A DNA stretch of 55,603 nt from Hominimerdicola alba. Its GTDB lineage: Bacteria > Bacillota > Clostridia > Oscillospirales > Ruminococcaceae. This document shows positions 16,165 through 25,218 of the stretch, piece by piece. Within the stretch, counting starts at the first letter, position 1. Each line of letters starts with the position of its first letter. Made by a program: the position numbers and the translations under genes. The notes beneath the pieces are model-generated. The model was given only the letters and a program-made list of their open reading frames with translations. It was not told the DNA's origin and made no database searches. The stretch covers positions 1 to 55,603 of the forward strand of contig NZ_FOKQ01000029.1 of assembly GCF_900112155.1 (NCBI RefSeq). The letters are read 5' to 3'.

Positions 16165-18273
16165 TCACATATCCGCAGGAACGAAGTCCACCTTGCCCGA
16201 GTTGACATTCGCCCCAAGCACTTTGACCCTGAACCTCTCGCCCACGCGGTATTCCTCACCTGTAGAGAAATTTTTCAGCTTCATCATGCCGTCGCACTCA
16301 TAGTAGCCCTCGGGCATATTATCAAGGTGCAGAAGACCCTCACAGGTGTTGTCAAGCTCGATGAACATACCGAAATCCGTCACCGATACTATCACGCCCT
16401 CGTATTCCTCGCCGATGTGACCTGTCATATACTCAGCCTTGTAGCAGTCATCGCAGGCACGCTCGGTCTGCATAGCCGTGAGCTCTGTTTCCGTAGAACG
16501 GTCAGCCGCCGCATATACGAACTTATTGAACCTGCTGCGGCAGTCCTCCGCAGGCATACCGTCCAGAAAAGCGGACATTATCCTGTGTATCGAAAGATCG
16601 GGGTAACGGCGTATGGGCGAGGTAAAATGCGCATAATCCTCCAGCACCAGTCCGTAGTGACCGATGGGCTCGGTATCGTATTTCGCCTTTGACATACTTC
16701 TCAGCACCGCATTGTTGACTATCTTTTCAGCGTCCGTATTTTTGGATAGTTCAAGTATCTCAGCCAGCTGCTTGGTCTTTGGATCATCACCCATAACATA
16801 CATGATATCCAGTCCCGCCAGCAGTTCTTTCAACCCCTCTATCTTTTCCGCAGAGGGCGGCTCATGCACGCGGTAAACAAAAGGCAGCTCGTTGTCCTTG
16901 CCGAATCTTGCCGCGCATTCGTTGGCAGTCAGCATGAAATCTTCTATCATTTCCTGTGCAAAACCGCGGGTGTACTCGCCCACACCAACACAGACGTTAT
17001 CCTCGTTTATCATCAGGGCGCTCTCGCTGGTCTCTATCTGGGGCGCACCGCGGGCTATACGCTTTTTGCAGAGTATCTCCGCAAGCTCTTTCATCAGCGG
17101 CAGCTGCTCCATCACCTCGGCGTATTTCTCCGAAAGCTCGCGGCTCACATAACCGTCAAATATATCGTTTATCTCCGAATATACGCCCTTAACTCTTGAC
17201 CTTATCACCGATTTCGCAAACTTGTAGCTGAGGATATTTCCCCCATTGTCAAGCTCTGTCAGGCAGGTGAAAGCCAGCCTGTCCTCCTGCGGATTCAGTG
17301 AGCATATTCCGTTTGAAAGTTCAGCAGGCAGCATGGGTATCACCCTGTTTGCGTAGTATACGCTGGTGCCCCTCTGAAAAGCTTCGTTATCCAGTGCCGA
17401 CCTGGGTGTGACATAATGGGAAACGTCAGCGATATGAACGCCAAGTATATAGCCGTTTTCCGTCTTCTGCACCGATATCGCATCATCGATATCCTTGGTG
17501 TCAGCGCCGTCAATGGTGAATATAGGCAGATCACGCAGATCAAGCCTGCCATCCTTTTCCTCCTCGGATATACCCTCCGAGGATACCCGCCTTGCTTCGT
17601 CGATGACCTCAGCAGGAAAAACTGGTGTCAGTCCCGCGGCTTCAACAATACCAAGAGCGCACACAGCGGCTTTCAGCGAACTTCCAAGACATGAAACTAT
17701 CTCACAGCGGTGCTCGCTGTGCTTCTCTCCACGCCTTGTTATCACAGCTATGGCTTTATCGCCCTCGTGCAGCTCCAGGCCGAAAGGATTTACAAAATCC
17801 AGAGCGTACTTGGATATCACATCGGGCATTATTTTCAGCTTGCCGAATTCGTCAACTATCTCGCCGCTGAATCGGCTGAAATTCTCCTCCTCGATGGATA
17901 CAACTTCTCCCTCGGGACTGTCCCCGCGGCTCTCCCTCAGCTGTACCATTACGATATCCCCCGGCATAGCACCCAGCAAATGCTTTCCGGGTATAAATAC
18001 TTCCTCGCCGGTGTCAACGTTCTTAACAAAGCCGAAACTCTTGTGCAGACGAACCACCTTGCAGCGTTTCAGCTTGCCGCCCTTACCCAGCGTAAAGCCC
18101 ATCTTGCCCTCGATTATCTCGCCCTTTTTCTTCATCTTGTCAACAGTCTTGGCAAATTTATCAAAATCAAAGTTTCCCTTTCTGAAACTTTTAACAAGCT
18201 CCTTGAAAGTCACAGGCTTTTTGCCCGATGCTTTGAGCTTGTTGTATATCAGTTTTCTGTAATCCTGTTTCAT
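16165..18273 (-). CDS. rnr: Ribonuclease R
   Basis: 702 residues, typical for this 3'-5' exoribonuclease of structured RNA. N-terminal helix-turn-helix (about 1-65), cold-shock domains (about 70-220), then the RNB catalytic domain starting at TIDGADTKDIDDAIS (about 255), whose Asp residues bind the catalytic metals. HYGLVLEDYAHFTSPIRRYPDL is the family signature near residue 545. The C-terminal S1 domain contains EYEGVIVSVTDFGMFIEL. It lies downstream of secG on the same strand, the common Firmicutes order, but several other genes are inserted and smpB is absent from the window. Confidence 0.95.
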   Translation of the reverse strand: MKQDYRKLIYNKLKASGKKPVTFKELVKSFRKGNFDFDKFAKTVDKMKKKGEIIEGKMGFTLGKGGKLKRCKVVRLHKSFGFVKNVDTGEEVFIPGKHLLGAMPGDIVMVQLRESRGDSPEGEVVSIEEENFSRFSGEIVDEFGKLKIMPDVISKYALDFVNPFGLELHEGDKAIAVITRRGEKHSEHRCEIVSCLGSSLKAAVCALGIVEAAGLTPVFPAEVIDEARRVSSEGISEEEKDGRLDLRDLPIFTIDGADTKDIDDAISVQKTENGYILGVHIADVSHYVTPRSALDNEAFQRGTSVYYANRVIPMLPAELSNGICSLNPQEDRLAFTCLTELDNGGNILSYKFAKSVIRSRVKGVYSEINDIFDGYVSRELSEKYAEVMEQLPLMKELAEILCKKRIARGAPQIETSESALMINEDNVCVGVGEYTRGFAQEMIEDFMLTANECAARFGKDNELPFVYRVHEPPSAEKIEGLKELLAGLDIMYVMGDDPKTKQLAEILELSKNTDAEKIVNNAVLRSMSKAKYDTEPIGHYGLVLEDYAHFTSPIRRYPDLSIHRIMSAFLDGMPAEDCRSRFNKFVYAAADRSTETELTAMQTERACDDCYKAEYMTGHIGEEYEGVIVSVTDFGMFIELDNTCEGLLHLDNMPEGYYECDGMMKLKNFSTGEEYRVGERFRVKVLGANVNSGKVDFVPADM

Positions 18274-18284
18274 ATATTCTCCTT

Positions 18285-18581
18285 TTACTTCCTGTAATAT
18301 TTCCTCTTGTAGTATACCTCGGCTTCATGCAGGGTATCGAATGTCCTGTGCAGCCATCTGTCGCCCCTTATCCATGCAACTCTCAGCCTAGTCAGATCTT
18401 CCATCGGTATGCGCACATCGCAGATATCCCAGCTGTCATACAAGCGCTTATATGCGCTCTTTCCGCCGCTTATCTCATTTCGGCGGACCGCTCTGTTAGC
18501 AAGTGTCTTGCCCCTGTATCTCCGACGGCATTTGGTGTCGGTTATCATAAATGCTGCAAATTTCTTATAACTCCTGCTCAT
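18285..18581 (-). CDS. Small basic protein of the MSRSYKK type
   Basis: 98 residues, very rich in Arg and Lys, beginning MSRSYKK and containing ANRAVRRNE and YDSWDICD. Similar short proteins are common and uncharacterised in Clostridia. High charge and lack of a membrane segment suggest nucleic-acid binding, but this is inference. The start has a good site (ACGGAGG). It ends 11 bases before rnr, so the two are likely co-transcribed. Confidence 0.7.
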   Translation of the reverse strand: MSRSYKKFAAFMITDTKCRRRYRGKTLANRAVRRNEISGGKSAYKRLYDSWDICDVRIPMEDLTRLRVAWIRGDRWLHRTFDTLHEAEVYYKRKYYRK

Positions 18582-18605
18582 GCCGCACCTCCGTCCAGCA
18601 AGGTC

Positions 18606-19589
18606 TCAGTTGTCCTTTTTATGCATTTTATCTATCTGTCTGACAGTAAGTTTCGCGCCCGCCATTTCAGCGCAGTTTTTAGCTTCCACTAAGCATACCG
18701 GATAGAGCTTTCCATCGGTGATATCCTTTGCAAGGTACATCGAGATATGTCCCCATACGTCACGTATCAACCCATTATCCGCCGTCATGATATCTTGAGC
18801 CGCTTCAAAAAAAGCCTTTCCGTTGGCGCTCCTGAGTACGTCGGTATGCTTCTTCAAAAGTCCGAAAGCTTCATTCGCACCGCCGTTCTCACAAAGCCAT
18901 TTTATCAAGCCCTTAGCCGCAGTAAGACGGTGCATCTTTATTTTCATATCCGAAGCATCGCCATCAAAAGCGTGCTTGTAGCACCCTTTGACAGCTATCT
19001 CCCTGTCCTCGGGTCTGCCTGTCATTTCTGCGAAGTATTTGAACCTGAATATGCGTTCACCATCAAGCCCCTCTGCCTTAAAAACATCCACCAGTCTGAG
19101 GACTTTATCTTTCATGCCAAGGTCGTTAGCAATGGAAATGCCCTCTTCAAGGCTGTACTCAAAGATATCCGCAGGGTACTGATCGGCATAACTGCCATCT
19201 GTCATGAAACCGCAGTAGCAGTCATAATTCGCATTTTTTGCCCGCTGATAAAGCGCTTCGTCCTCGGGTTTGCGGTACTGCTCCATAAGCAGGGCGATCA
19301 GTTCAAGATTTGCGCCAATGCCCTGAAAACTCGACTTTTCGCGGGCAATTATTTCCTGCACAAAAAGTTCACGCACCATCTGTTCACGCTCGGGCTCGTC
19401 TATCTGTGCCGCACCGAGTCTCAGCCCATACAGCACCCGACCTCTCCTGCCGTAGTTCTCGTCAACATCGCCATAGTTCTCGGTATGCTTGCATTTATAG
19501 AAATATTGGGCTTTTTCGCCCGACCTGTATCTGCCTATCTCCGTCCCGAATTCTTCGAGCATCTCGGTAAAAGTTTCCTTATAGTCCAT
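18606..19589 (-). CDS. Hypothetical helical protein, 327 residues
   Basis: The sequence is soluble and almost wholly helical, with repeating 30-40-residue helix pairs like TPR-type solenoids (for example EAFGLLKKHTDVLRSANGKAFF). It contains several scattered Cys residues (YDCYCGF). No signal peptide, no membrane segment and no catalytic motif I recognise. The start at 19589 has only a weak ribosome site. It lies between the GNAT gene and the MSRSYKK gene in the same direction. Function unknown. Confidence 0.65.
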   Translation of the reverse strand: MDYKETFTEMLEEFGTEIGRYRSGEKAQYFYKCKHTENYGDVDENYGRRGRVLYGLRLGAAQIDEPEREQMVRELFVQEIIAREKSSFQGIGANLELIALLMEQYRKPEDEALYQRAKNANYDCYCGFMTDGSYADQYPADIFEYSLEEGISIANDLGMKDKVLRLVDVFKAEGLDGERIFRFKYFAEMTGRPEDREIAVKGCYKHAFDGDASDMKIKMHRLTAAKGLIKWLCENGGANEAFGLLKKHTDVLRSANGKAFFEAAQDIMTADNGLIRDVWGHISMYLAKDITDGKLYPVCLVEAKNCAEMAGAKLTVRQIDKMHKKDN

Positions 19590-19611
19590 TTTGTTGTACC
19601 ATTACAATCGT

Positions 19612-20373
19612 TTATTCTTCCTTATCAAAACTGAGCGCCGTATACTCCTCTTTCAAAGTATACCCGAATTTTGAAGCTATCTTCAATGACATGGTATTAG
19701 CCGCGTCCCAGTGAGGTCTCAGCCCCCTGCGAACGCACTCCGAAATGAATGCCGCGCCTGCGATAGTCGCAAGACCTTTCCTGCGGTAGTCGGGGTGAGT
19801 TGCTATCTCGACCTCAACTCCCCTGCTGTATACCGAATAGCACGAAGCCGCACAGATGAGCCGTCCTTCGTGGGTTATACAGCAGCCGAAGGCATTCTCC
19901 GAGAAATCCTTATAGTCCGAAAAATTTCCCACAAAAGCCCATGACCATTCTTTTTTAAGTGCCTGAGCATAATACTTTTCATTTATCATCTCAAGCTTAT
20001 AGTCCGCAAATTTGGATATATCTGCAAGTTTTGCAATATTATCAATATCAAACTTTTCAGGCGGAGAAGTGCGGTATCTGGTGGTAGTGATAATTCCCTC
20101 GCCGAGCCCTGTCAGCGCCTTTATCCAGTCTTTGGATGCAGGCATGAACACAGCCTCAGAGTTGCCTTTCGCTATCTCAAAAGCTTCCCGCGCAAAAGCA
20201 TGGTCTCCCGCCGTGAAATAAAAATCACCCGCTTCGATGACACCCGCAGTAGGTTTATCGGGGTCATCACAGTGGCATATCCCCACCCTGCCCTCTGCGC
20301 AGCTTATCAGCACCGAGTCTTCAAAGCCCTCAAACAGCGGCATAAGCGCCTTTCTGTTATCCGTTTTTACCAT
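19612..20373 (-). CDS. GNAT-family N-acetyltransferase
   Basis: About 253 residues. The C-terminal half holds a GNAT domain: VEVEIATHPDYRRKGLATIAGAAF contains the acetyl-CoA pyrophosphate loop (R-R-K-G-L-A), and WDAANTMSLKIASKFGY is the usual last helix. The N-terminal half resembles the 'GNAT acetyltransferase' group found in Clostridia, often of unknown substrate. I prefer the start at 20373 (MVKTDNRKA) because GGAGG precedes it; the frame is open to 20445, but that part overlaps the secG terminator. Confidence 0.8.
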   Translation of the reverse strand: MVKTDNRKALMPLFEGFEDSVLISCAEGRVGICHCDDPDKPTAGVIEAGDFYFTAGDHAFAREAFEIAKGNSEAVFMPASKDWIKALTGLGEGIITTTRYRTSPPEKFDIDNIAKLADISKFADYKLEMINEKYYAQALKKEWSWAFVGNFSDYKDFSENAFGCCITHEGRLICAASCYSVYSRGVEVEIATHPDYRRKGLATIAGAAFISECVRRGLRPHWDAANTMSLKIASKFGYTLKEEYTALSFDKEE

Positions 20374-20394
20374 ATTTTTAATTTCCTCCACATG

Positions 20395-20420
20395 AAAAAA
20401 AGCCCCGCTGCGGCAGGGCT
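20395..20420 (-). terminator. Terminator after secG
   Basis: Arms agccccgc and gcagggct (20401-20420) with a short loop, followed on the minus strand by a run of seven Ts. The downstream GNAT gene begins only 28 bases later, so read-through or a separate promoter is needed for it. Confidence 0.75.
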
Positions 20421-20477
20421 GATATTTTCTCCACTGAATTTCCACCGACAGCGTACCGCCGCCGTTTCATACACAGC

Positions 20478-20735
20478 TTACTTGCTGAGATACTTGTGGA
20501 TAACGCTTACTGCGATGGTCAGTATGAACATAACGATCGCTGCGTTTCTGGTCAGTCTGTTAAGCTTGGCATCGCGTGTATTGCCTGTATTCTTGCCATA
20601 GAACGAATCATTGTAGCCGCCGCCGATAGCGGAAGTCAGACCATCGTCCTTGGATTCCTGGATAAGAACTACCAATACGATAACAACGCTGCATAATGCA
20701 AGCACAACACCTGCACCTATCTCGATAGGGCTCAT
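20478..20735 (-). CDS. secG: Preprotein translocase subunit SecG
   Basis: 85 residues with two transmembrane helices (about 4-24 and 60-80) joined by the conserved loop LIQESKDDGLTSAIGGG...SFYGKNTGNTRDAKLNRLT. This layout and loop identify SecG of the SecYEG channel. The start ATG at 20735 follows GGAGGAG; the open frame to 20762 lacks a site. It has a strong promoter of its own and stands upstream of rnr, as in many Firmicutes. Confidence 0.93.
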   Translation of the reverse strand: MSPIEIGAGVVLALCSVVIVLVVLIQESKDDGLTSAIGGGYNDSFYGKNTGNTRDAKLNRLTRNAAIVMFILTIAVSVIHKYLSK

Positions 20736-20772
20736 AATACTCTCCTCCGTAACTGATAACATTATTTATGTC

Positions 20773-20801
20773 ATTATAGCATACTTTTCAGAAAAAAGCA
20801 A
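20773..20801 (-). promoter_or_regulatory. Promoter of secG
   Basis: On the minus strand: TTGCTT (20801-20796), 17 bases, TATAAT (20778-20773). Confidence 0.8.
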
Positions 20802-20868
20802 GGGGTTTTCACAATTTTTTTACGATAGCAAATTTACGCCCTATTTACGGCGAATATCCTCTGCCGTG

Positions 20869-20897
20869 TTGACAATCTTCGCTAAATAGATTATAAT
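20869..20897 (+). promoter_or_regulatory. Promoter of the SH3b/DUF45 gene pair
   Basis: Perfect TTGACA (20869-20874), 17-base spacer, perfect TATAAT (20892-20897). It diverges from the secG promoter. Confidence 0.85.
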
Positions 20898-20931
20898 AAT
20901 GAAGACATCAGTCAAGCAAAGGAGAATTTTG

Positions 20932-21471
20932 ATGGATAACGAAAAGAAGGTCCGTTCTGTAGGAGTGGCTTCCGTCGTTGTTGCGGGGATATTTGTGGTA
21001 TGCATGGTCTTCATCATCGGCAAAGTGGTCTTCGCAAGCAATTCGACTGAACCGCCTGCAGGGCTGAACACTGCTACTATAAACACAAATGTCACCGAGC
21101 CCAAGGTGACTAAAAACAATAAACCGGCAACCGCAGCCCCCGCTGATACTACCGAAAGCGGCGCACCCGCAGTTTCGGGTGAAAGTTCGGCTGAAGCTGC
21201 ATCGTCAGCGGCTGAAGATACTTCATCCTCAGCTTCGGAAGAACATGGCATAAAGTATATCACCGAGTATGCATATCTCCACACACAGCCCTCCAATGAT
21301 GCCGAGAATATCGTCTGCATGACCCCCGGCGTATCCGTCACTGTGCTGGGTTATGAAGATAACGGCTATGTCAAGATAACTTTTACAGGAAATGACGGTC
21401 AGCTGACAGGATATATCTATCAGGACTATCTCTCCGATTATCAGACAGTCCTCCCGCCCTGGGAACAGTAA
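20932..21471 (+). CDS. Membrane-anchored protein with bacterial SH3 domain
   Basis: 179 residues. A transmembrane anchor (about 12-35) is followed by a Thr/Ala/Ser-rich linker and a C-terminal SH3b-like domain (about 110-172: ITEYAYLHTQPSNDAENIV...GYIYQDYLSD), the pattern of cell-wall-binding SH3 domains. It would sit outside the membrane and bind peptidoglycan. The start at 20932 follows AAAGGAG; an earlier in-frame ATG at 20899 lies at the promoter. Its stop overlaps the next start by one base, so the pair is translationally coupled. Confidence 0.8.
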   Translation: MDNEKKVRSVGVASVVVAGIFVVCMVFIIGKVVFASNSTEPPAGLNTATINTNVTEPKVTKNNKPATAAPADTTESGAPAVSGESSAEAASSAAEDTSSSASEEHGIKYITEYAYLHTQPSNDAENIVCMTPGVSVTVLGYEDNGYVKITFTGNDGQLTGYIYQDYLSDYQTVLPPWEQ

Positions 21472-22178
21472 TGGCGAAGATATTCACCTATACCACCCTA
21501 TCCGATGGCAGACGGATAGATTTCATCCTTGACAGGGGCAGGCGGCGTAATGCAGTTCTCGCAATAAACGAGGGCAGGCTGACAGTCCGTGTGCCTGAGC
21601 GTTTTGATGTATCGCAGATACGTAGTTTCATCCAACAGCACATCGAATGGATAGACCTGAATCTCGAAAAAAGCGCAAAGCACTCGGGTCTTCCGCGTAC
21701 TTTCGAGGACGGCGAAGAGATACGTCTGCTGGGGCAGAAGACGGTTATAACTACTGTTAAGTCCGACAGATATTTCAAGCCCCGCATCGAGGGCGAAAAA
21801 CTTCTGATAGCCGTATGCGGCAGTGTTGACCGCGAATATATGGTCAGGCAGGTACAGACTTTCATAGTCGAGTTAGCAAACCGCGAGATAACCGAGAGTA
21901 TGCAGCGCCTTACCGCACAGATGGGGCTTTTCCCGAAAAAGATAACCGTAAAGGATCTCAGTGCCAGCTGGGGCAGGTGCAGTTCAAACGGCAGCATATC
22001 CATAAACTACAAGGTGGCAGCCTACTCAAAGGCTCACATCGATTATGTATGCATACACGAACTCGCACACCTAGTACACATGGATCACAGCGCTGATTTC
22101 TGGGAGCTTGTTGGGCGCTACTGTCCCGACTGGAAAAAGCTCCGAGGGAGTATGCGTTCGGACGACGGTGAAGATTGA
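21471..22178 (+). CDS. YgjP-like (DUF45) zinc metalloprotease-like protein
   Basis: 235 residues, typical of the YgjP/DUF45 family. The zinc site is HELAHLVHMDHSADFW near residue 195 (HExxH plus a third His), with the preceding family signature SWGRCSSNGSISINYK. No signal peptide, so it acts in the cytoplasm. Its substrate is unknown; family members are often linked to type I restriction or stress genes, but no such gene is nearby here. Coupled to the SH3b gene by an ATG/TAA overlap. Confidence 0.85.
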   Translation: MAKIFTYTTLSDGRRIDFILDRGRRRNAVLAINEGRLTVRVPERFDVSQIRSFIQQHIEWIDLNLEKSAKHSGLPRTFEDGEEIRLLGQKTVITTVKSDRYFKPRIEGEKLLIAVCGSVDREYMVRQVQTFIVELANREITESMQRLTAQMGLFPKKITVKDLSASWGRCSSNGSISINYKVAAYSKAHIDYVCIHELAHLVHMDHSADFWELVGRYCPDWKKLRGSMRSDDGED

Positions 22179-22202
22179 ACCATTCTCTATATAGATTATT
22201 TT

Positions 22203-22237
22203 CCCCGATGTGTTTACAGACACTTCGGGGATTTCTA
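22203..22237 (+). terminator. Terminator after the DUF45 gene
   Basis: Arms ccccgatgtgt and acacttcgggg (22203-22230) form a long stem with one mismatch, followed by atttctatt. The same CCCCGAAG/CTTCGGGG core recurs in the terminators at 23075 and 49484. Confidence 0.75.
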
Positions 22238-22292
22238 TTGTTGGGTAGATCGTATATCTCGATTTATTGGGATTTTCCGTTGTCGGTAAAAT

Positions 22293-22309
22293 GTCGCTTC
22301 AAAAGCGAC
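22293..22309 (+). promoter_or_regulatory. Perfect inverted repeat upstream of the stand-alone vWA gene
   Basis: GTCGCTT (22293-22299) and AAGCGAC (22303-22309) with a 3-base loop, 79 bases before the start codon. It may be an operator or a small hairpin; no clear promoter hexamers were found around it. Confidence 0.3.
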
Positions 22310-22387
22310 CATATCCTCCTCAATATGTGTTATCATATAGTCACAGTAAGAAAACCGTGAACCTGAAACACATAAGGAGGAACGACT

Positions 22388-23029
22388 ATGAAAAAGAATA
22401 ATAACAACATCACCGAACTGGTATTCGTACTTGACAGAAGCGGTTCAATGGCAGGGCTTGAATCCGACACCGTAGGCGGATTCAACTCGCTTATCAAAGA
22501 CCAGAAAAATTCCGAGGGCAAGGCATTCGTGACGACAGTGCTTTTTGATACCGAGTTTATCTACGTACATGACCGCGCAGATATCTCGAAAGTTAAGCCC
22601 CTCACTGAGAAGGACTATGTTCCCCGTGGCTGTACCGCACTTCTGGACGCTGTTGGCATGACTATACAGCATATCGCAGGGATACATAAGTACGCCCGTC
22701 CCGAGGACGTGCCATCGAAAACCATATTCGTGATAACCACCGACGGTATGGAAAATGCAAGCCGTGAATTCAGGTATGACACCGTTAAAAAGCTCATTGA
22801 AAAGGAGCAGAAAAAATACGGCTGGGAGTTCATATTCCTCGGTGCGAATATCGATGCGGCAGCTACAGCAGGTTCGATGGGCATAGCGAATGCTTCAAAC
22901 TATAAAGCCGATGGTAAAGGCACAAGACTGATGTACGGCGCTGTCGGCAGGGCTGTTAAATGTATGCGTGAATCAGCACCTCTTGCGGCGGATTGGAATG
23001 CAGATATGGAAGAGGATGCGGCGAGATAA
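22388..23029 (+). CDS. Stand-alone von Willebrand factor A domain protein
   Basis: 213 residues, nearly all one vWA domain. MIDAS motif DRSGSM near residue 18, Thr in GCTALLDAVG and the acidic ITTDGMENAS. No signal peptide and no membrane helix. A strong ribosome site (AAGGAGG) precedes the start. It is monocistronic, between two hairpin terminators. It resembles the short cytoplasmic vWA proteins of Clostridia with no known role, and is only distantly like the TerY-like protein at 6400-7212. Confidence 0.82.
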   Translation: MKKNNNNITELVFVLDRSGSMAGLESDTVGGFNSLIKDQKNSEGKAFVTTVLFDTEFIYVHDRADISKVKPLTEKDYVPRGCTALLDAVGMTIQHIAGIHKYARPEDVPSKTIFVITTDGMENASREFRYDTVKKLIEKEQKKYGWEFIFLGANIDAAATAGSMGIANASNYKADGKGTRLMYGAVGRAVKCMRESAPLAADWNADMEEDAAR

Positions 23030-23074
23030 AAAGCAAACTCGCGGAAACAATGCAGTGTACCAAACAATAGAAAT

Positions 23075-23111
23075 CCCCGAAGTGCATATCAACACTTCGG
23101 GGATTTATTTT
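23075..23111. terminator. Bidirectional terminator between the vWA gene and gltA
   Basis: Perfect arms ccccgaagtg / cacttcgggg (23075-23102), flanked by aatagaaa and atttatttt, so it serves the convergent genes on both strands. Confidence 0.85.
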
Positions 23112-24465
23112 ATCTGTCATTTATTGCAATATAAGGTCTTTCCTTAGCCACTGCCTTGTAAGCGGGACGGATTATCCTCTTGCCTGTTACCAGTTCCTCG
23201 AAACGGTGAGCGCACCAGCCGGGCATTCTCGATACTGCAAACATAGGTGTGAACAGATCCTGGGGAACGCCAAGCATTCTGTAAACAAAGCCCGAATACA
23301 TATCGACATTTGCGCACATAGCCTTGTCGCTGCCCTTTATTTTCAGGAACAGCTCCGGGGTCAGGCGCTCTATGGTCTCAAGAAGTCTGTACTCTCTTTC
23401 AAACTCGGTACCCTCAGCCATGCGCTTTGCATTTGCTTTGAGTATTACCGCTCTCGGGTCGGAAAGGGTATAAACAGCATGGCCCATGCCGTAGATAAGT
23501 CCCGACTTGTCGAAAGCTTCCTTTTTGAGTATCTTGGTGAGGAAATCAGCTACTTCGCCCTCGTCGTCCCAGTTGGAAACGTTCTGCTTTACGCAGTCCT
23601 GCATAGCGGATACCTTGATATTCGCACCGCCGTGCTTAGGTCCTTTCAGTGAACCGATAGCTGCGGAATATGCAGAGTAGGGGTCGGTGCCCGAAGAAGT
23701 CAGCACGCGGCAAGCAAAGGTGGAGTTGTTTCCGCCGCCGTGTTCAGCGTGCAGCATCATCAGCAGGTCGAGAAGCTTTGCTTCATCATCTGTGAACTTT
23801 CTGTCAGGACGTATAGCCGCAAGGATCATCTCAGCAGTGCTGTGATTGGGATCCAGCGGGTGCAGGAACATTGTCTGGTTATCGAATGTTCTCTTCTTTA
23901 CCTGGTAAGCCAGTGTCATTATGTACGGCAGCTTCGAGATTATGGATATAGCCGTTGCCATCTCGTACTCAGGCGCACGGTTCTCTGGGTTGTCGTCATA
24001 GGAATAAAGCGCCAGTATCGAACGGGACATCTTGTTCATGATATCCTTAGAGGGTGCTTTGAGTATCATATCCGAGAAGAAATCCGCAGGCAGGGGACGG
24101 TTCTCTGCTATCATGTGTCTGAAAGCAGCCAGTTCGTCCTTTTTAGGCAGTTCGCCCAGCAGAAGGAGATATACTATCTCCTCAAAACCGAAGCGGTTCT
24201 CCTTAACGGCATTTCCCACCAGATCGTTTATATTGTAGCCGCGATAGATCAGCTGACCCTCGATCGGCATTTTTTCTCCTTCATTCACCACATATCCGTG
24301 AACATTGCAAATATTGGTAAGACCCGCAGTAACACCAGTGCCATCGGCATTTCTCAGACCTCTCTTGACTCTGTACCTGTCATAGTAACCGGGGTCGATA
24401 GTGTTGTTTTTCACAAACTGCTGACAGAGCAGTTTTCTTGCTGTATCATTTACCATTCCTTCCAC
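23110..24465 (-). CDS. gltA: Citrate synthase
   Basis: About 451 residues. It condenses acetyl-CoA with oxaloacetate to citrate. Family motifs include LHAEHGGGNNSTF (first catalytic His), GPKHGGAN (second His), YGMGHAVYTLSDPRA and the late catalytic Asp in DMYSGFVYRMLG. The start is probably the GTG at 24465 behind AAGGAAAG; an ATG four codons later has a badly spaced site. In a fermentative anaerobe lacking a full TCA cycle this usually feeds 2-oxoglutarate and glutamate synthesis. Monocistronic, with its own promoter and terminator. Confidence 0.93.
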   Translation of the reverse strand: MEGMVNDTARKLLCQQFVKNNTIDPGYYDRYRVKRGLRNADGTGVTAGLTNICNVHGYVVNEGEKMPIEGQLIYRGYNINDLVGNAVKENRFGFEEIVYLLLLGELPKKDELAAFRHMIAENRPLPADFFSDMILKAPSKDIMNKMSRSILALYSYDDNPENRAPEYEMATAISIISKLPYIMTLAYQVKKRTFDNQTMFLHPLDPNHSTAEMILAAIRPDRKFTDDEAKLLDLLMMLHAEHGGGNNSTFACRVLTSSGTDPYSAYSAAIGSLKGPKHGGANIKVSAMQDCVKQNVSNWDDEGEVADFLTKILKKEAFDKSGLIYGMGHAVYTLSDPRAVILKANAKRMAEGTEFEREYRLLETIERLTPELFLKIKGSDKAMCANVDMYSGFVYRMLGVPQDLFTPMFAVSRMPGWCAHRFEELVTGKRIIRPAYKAVAKERPYIAINDR

Positions 24466-24488
24466 TCACTTTCCTTGGATATTCTGTA

Positions 24489-24517
24489 ATTATACCACAT
24501 CCCGCCATTTTTGTCAA
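24489..24517 (-). promoter_or_regulatory. Promoter of gltA
   Basis: On the minus strand: TTGACA (24517-24512), 17 bases, TATAAT (24494-24489). Only about 20 bases separate the -10 box from the start codon, so the leader is very short. Confidence 0.85.
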
Positions 24518-24582
24518 CTGTGATAATGTTAACGAATGACATAATTAACCACGAAAAACAGATACAACTGCTGTAAGGGGAG

Positions 24583-25218
24583 TTATATGCTTATATCTTT
24601 ACGGGTGAAATCTGTCCGTTCAAGGGCTTTGCCGTTGGGCAGAGGTTCGAGAGACCTGAAAACAGGGGAATATCCTGCATTTTCCATAGCAGATATCAGC
24701 GATGGGGTATCTATCTCGTGATGGACTTCGTCAAGCCTGTCAAAGGCGTGAAGATAGGGAGAATCCGAAACCCAGCCTGCGGTATCGGTATTTATCTGTA
24801 TTACGCAGGATACATGATCGGGGGACACCTGCTTCACAGCTTTAATAAAAGCATCAAAGCCGATATATTCTATCAGCAGATCGGCGATAAGAAGTTCGCT
24901 GTGGGGCAGTATGTGCGATTCGGTCACAAGATCGGCGCGTATACATTCAAGCACCTCCGAAAGCTGTGGATATCTTTCGGATACCACTTTGAGATAATCG
25001 CGGTTGATATCAATGCCGTATACCTTATCGAAGTCTTTCTCAGTGATATGCCGAAGTCCGTTGCCCCCTGCGATACCCAGTATCATCACGGTTTTAGCGG
25101 GATATGCGGTAAACTGCTCTTTCATGATTCTGTCAAGCGCCTGCAGCTGCCCGACAGATTCCAGACTCATATGGTTCTCATAGTCGGCAAGGCTTATTTC
25201 TTCCCAGGGTTCAGGCAT
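24583..25218 (-). CDS. Class I SAM-dependent methyltransferase, substrate unknown
   Basis: About 211 residues. The SAM-binding core is visible: VMILGIAGGNGLRHI (glycine loop), YGIDINRDYL (acidic ribose ligand), then ADLLIEYIG. The last third is alpha/beta without a recognisable target domain. Start at 25218 (ATG, behind AGAGGTGA) overlaps the end of the SpoU gene, so the two are coupled; an in-frame GTG at 25227 is an alternative. Confidence 0.8.
   Translation of the reverse strand: MPEPWEEISLADYENHMSLESVGQLQALDRIMKEQFTAYPAKTVMILGIAGGNGLRHITEKDFDKVYGIDINRDYLKVVSERYPQLSEVLECIRADLVTESHILPHSELLIADLLIEYIGFDAFIKAVKQVSPDHVSCVIQINTDTAGWVSDSPYLHAFDRLDEVHHEIDTPSLISAMENAGYSPVFRSLEPLPNGKALERTDFTRKDISI

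Noticed and set aside
22175-22360. 61-codon frame after the DUF45 gene
   Set aside because: It overlaps the terminator and has no ribosome site or recognisable protein features.
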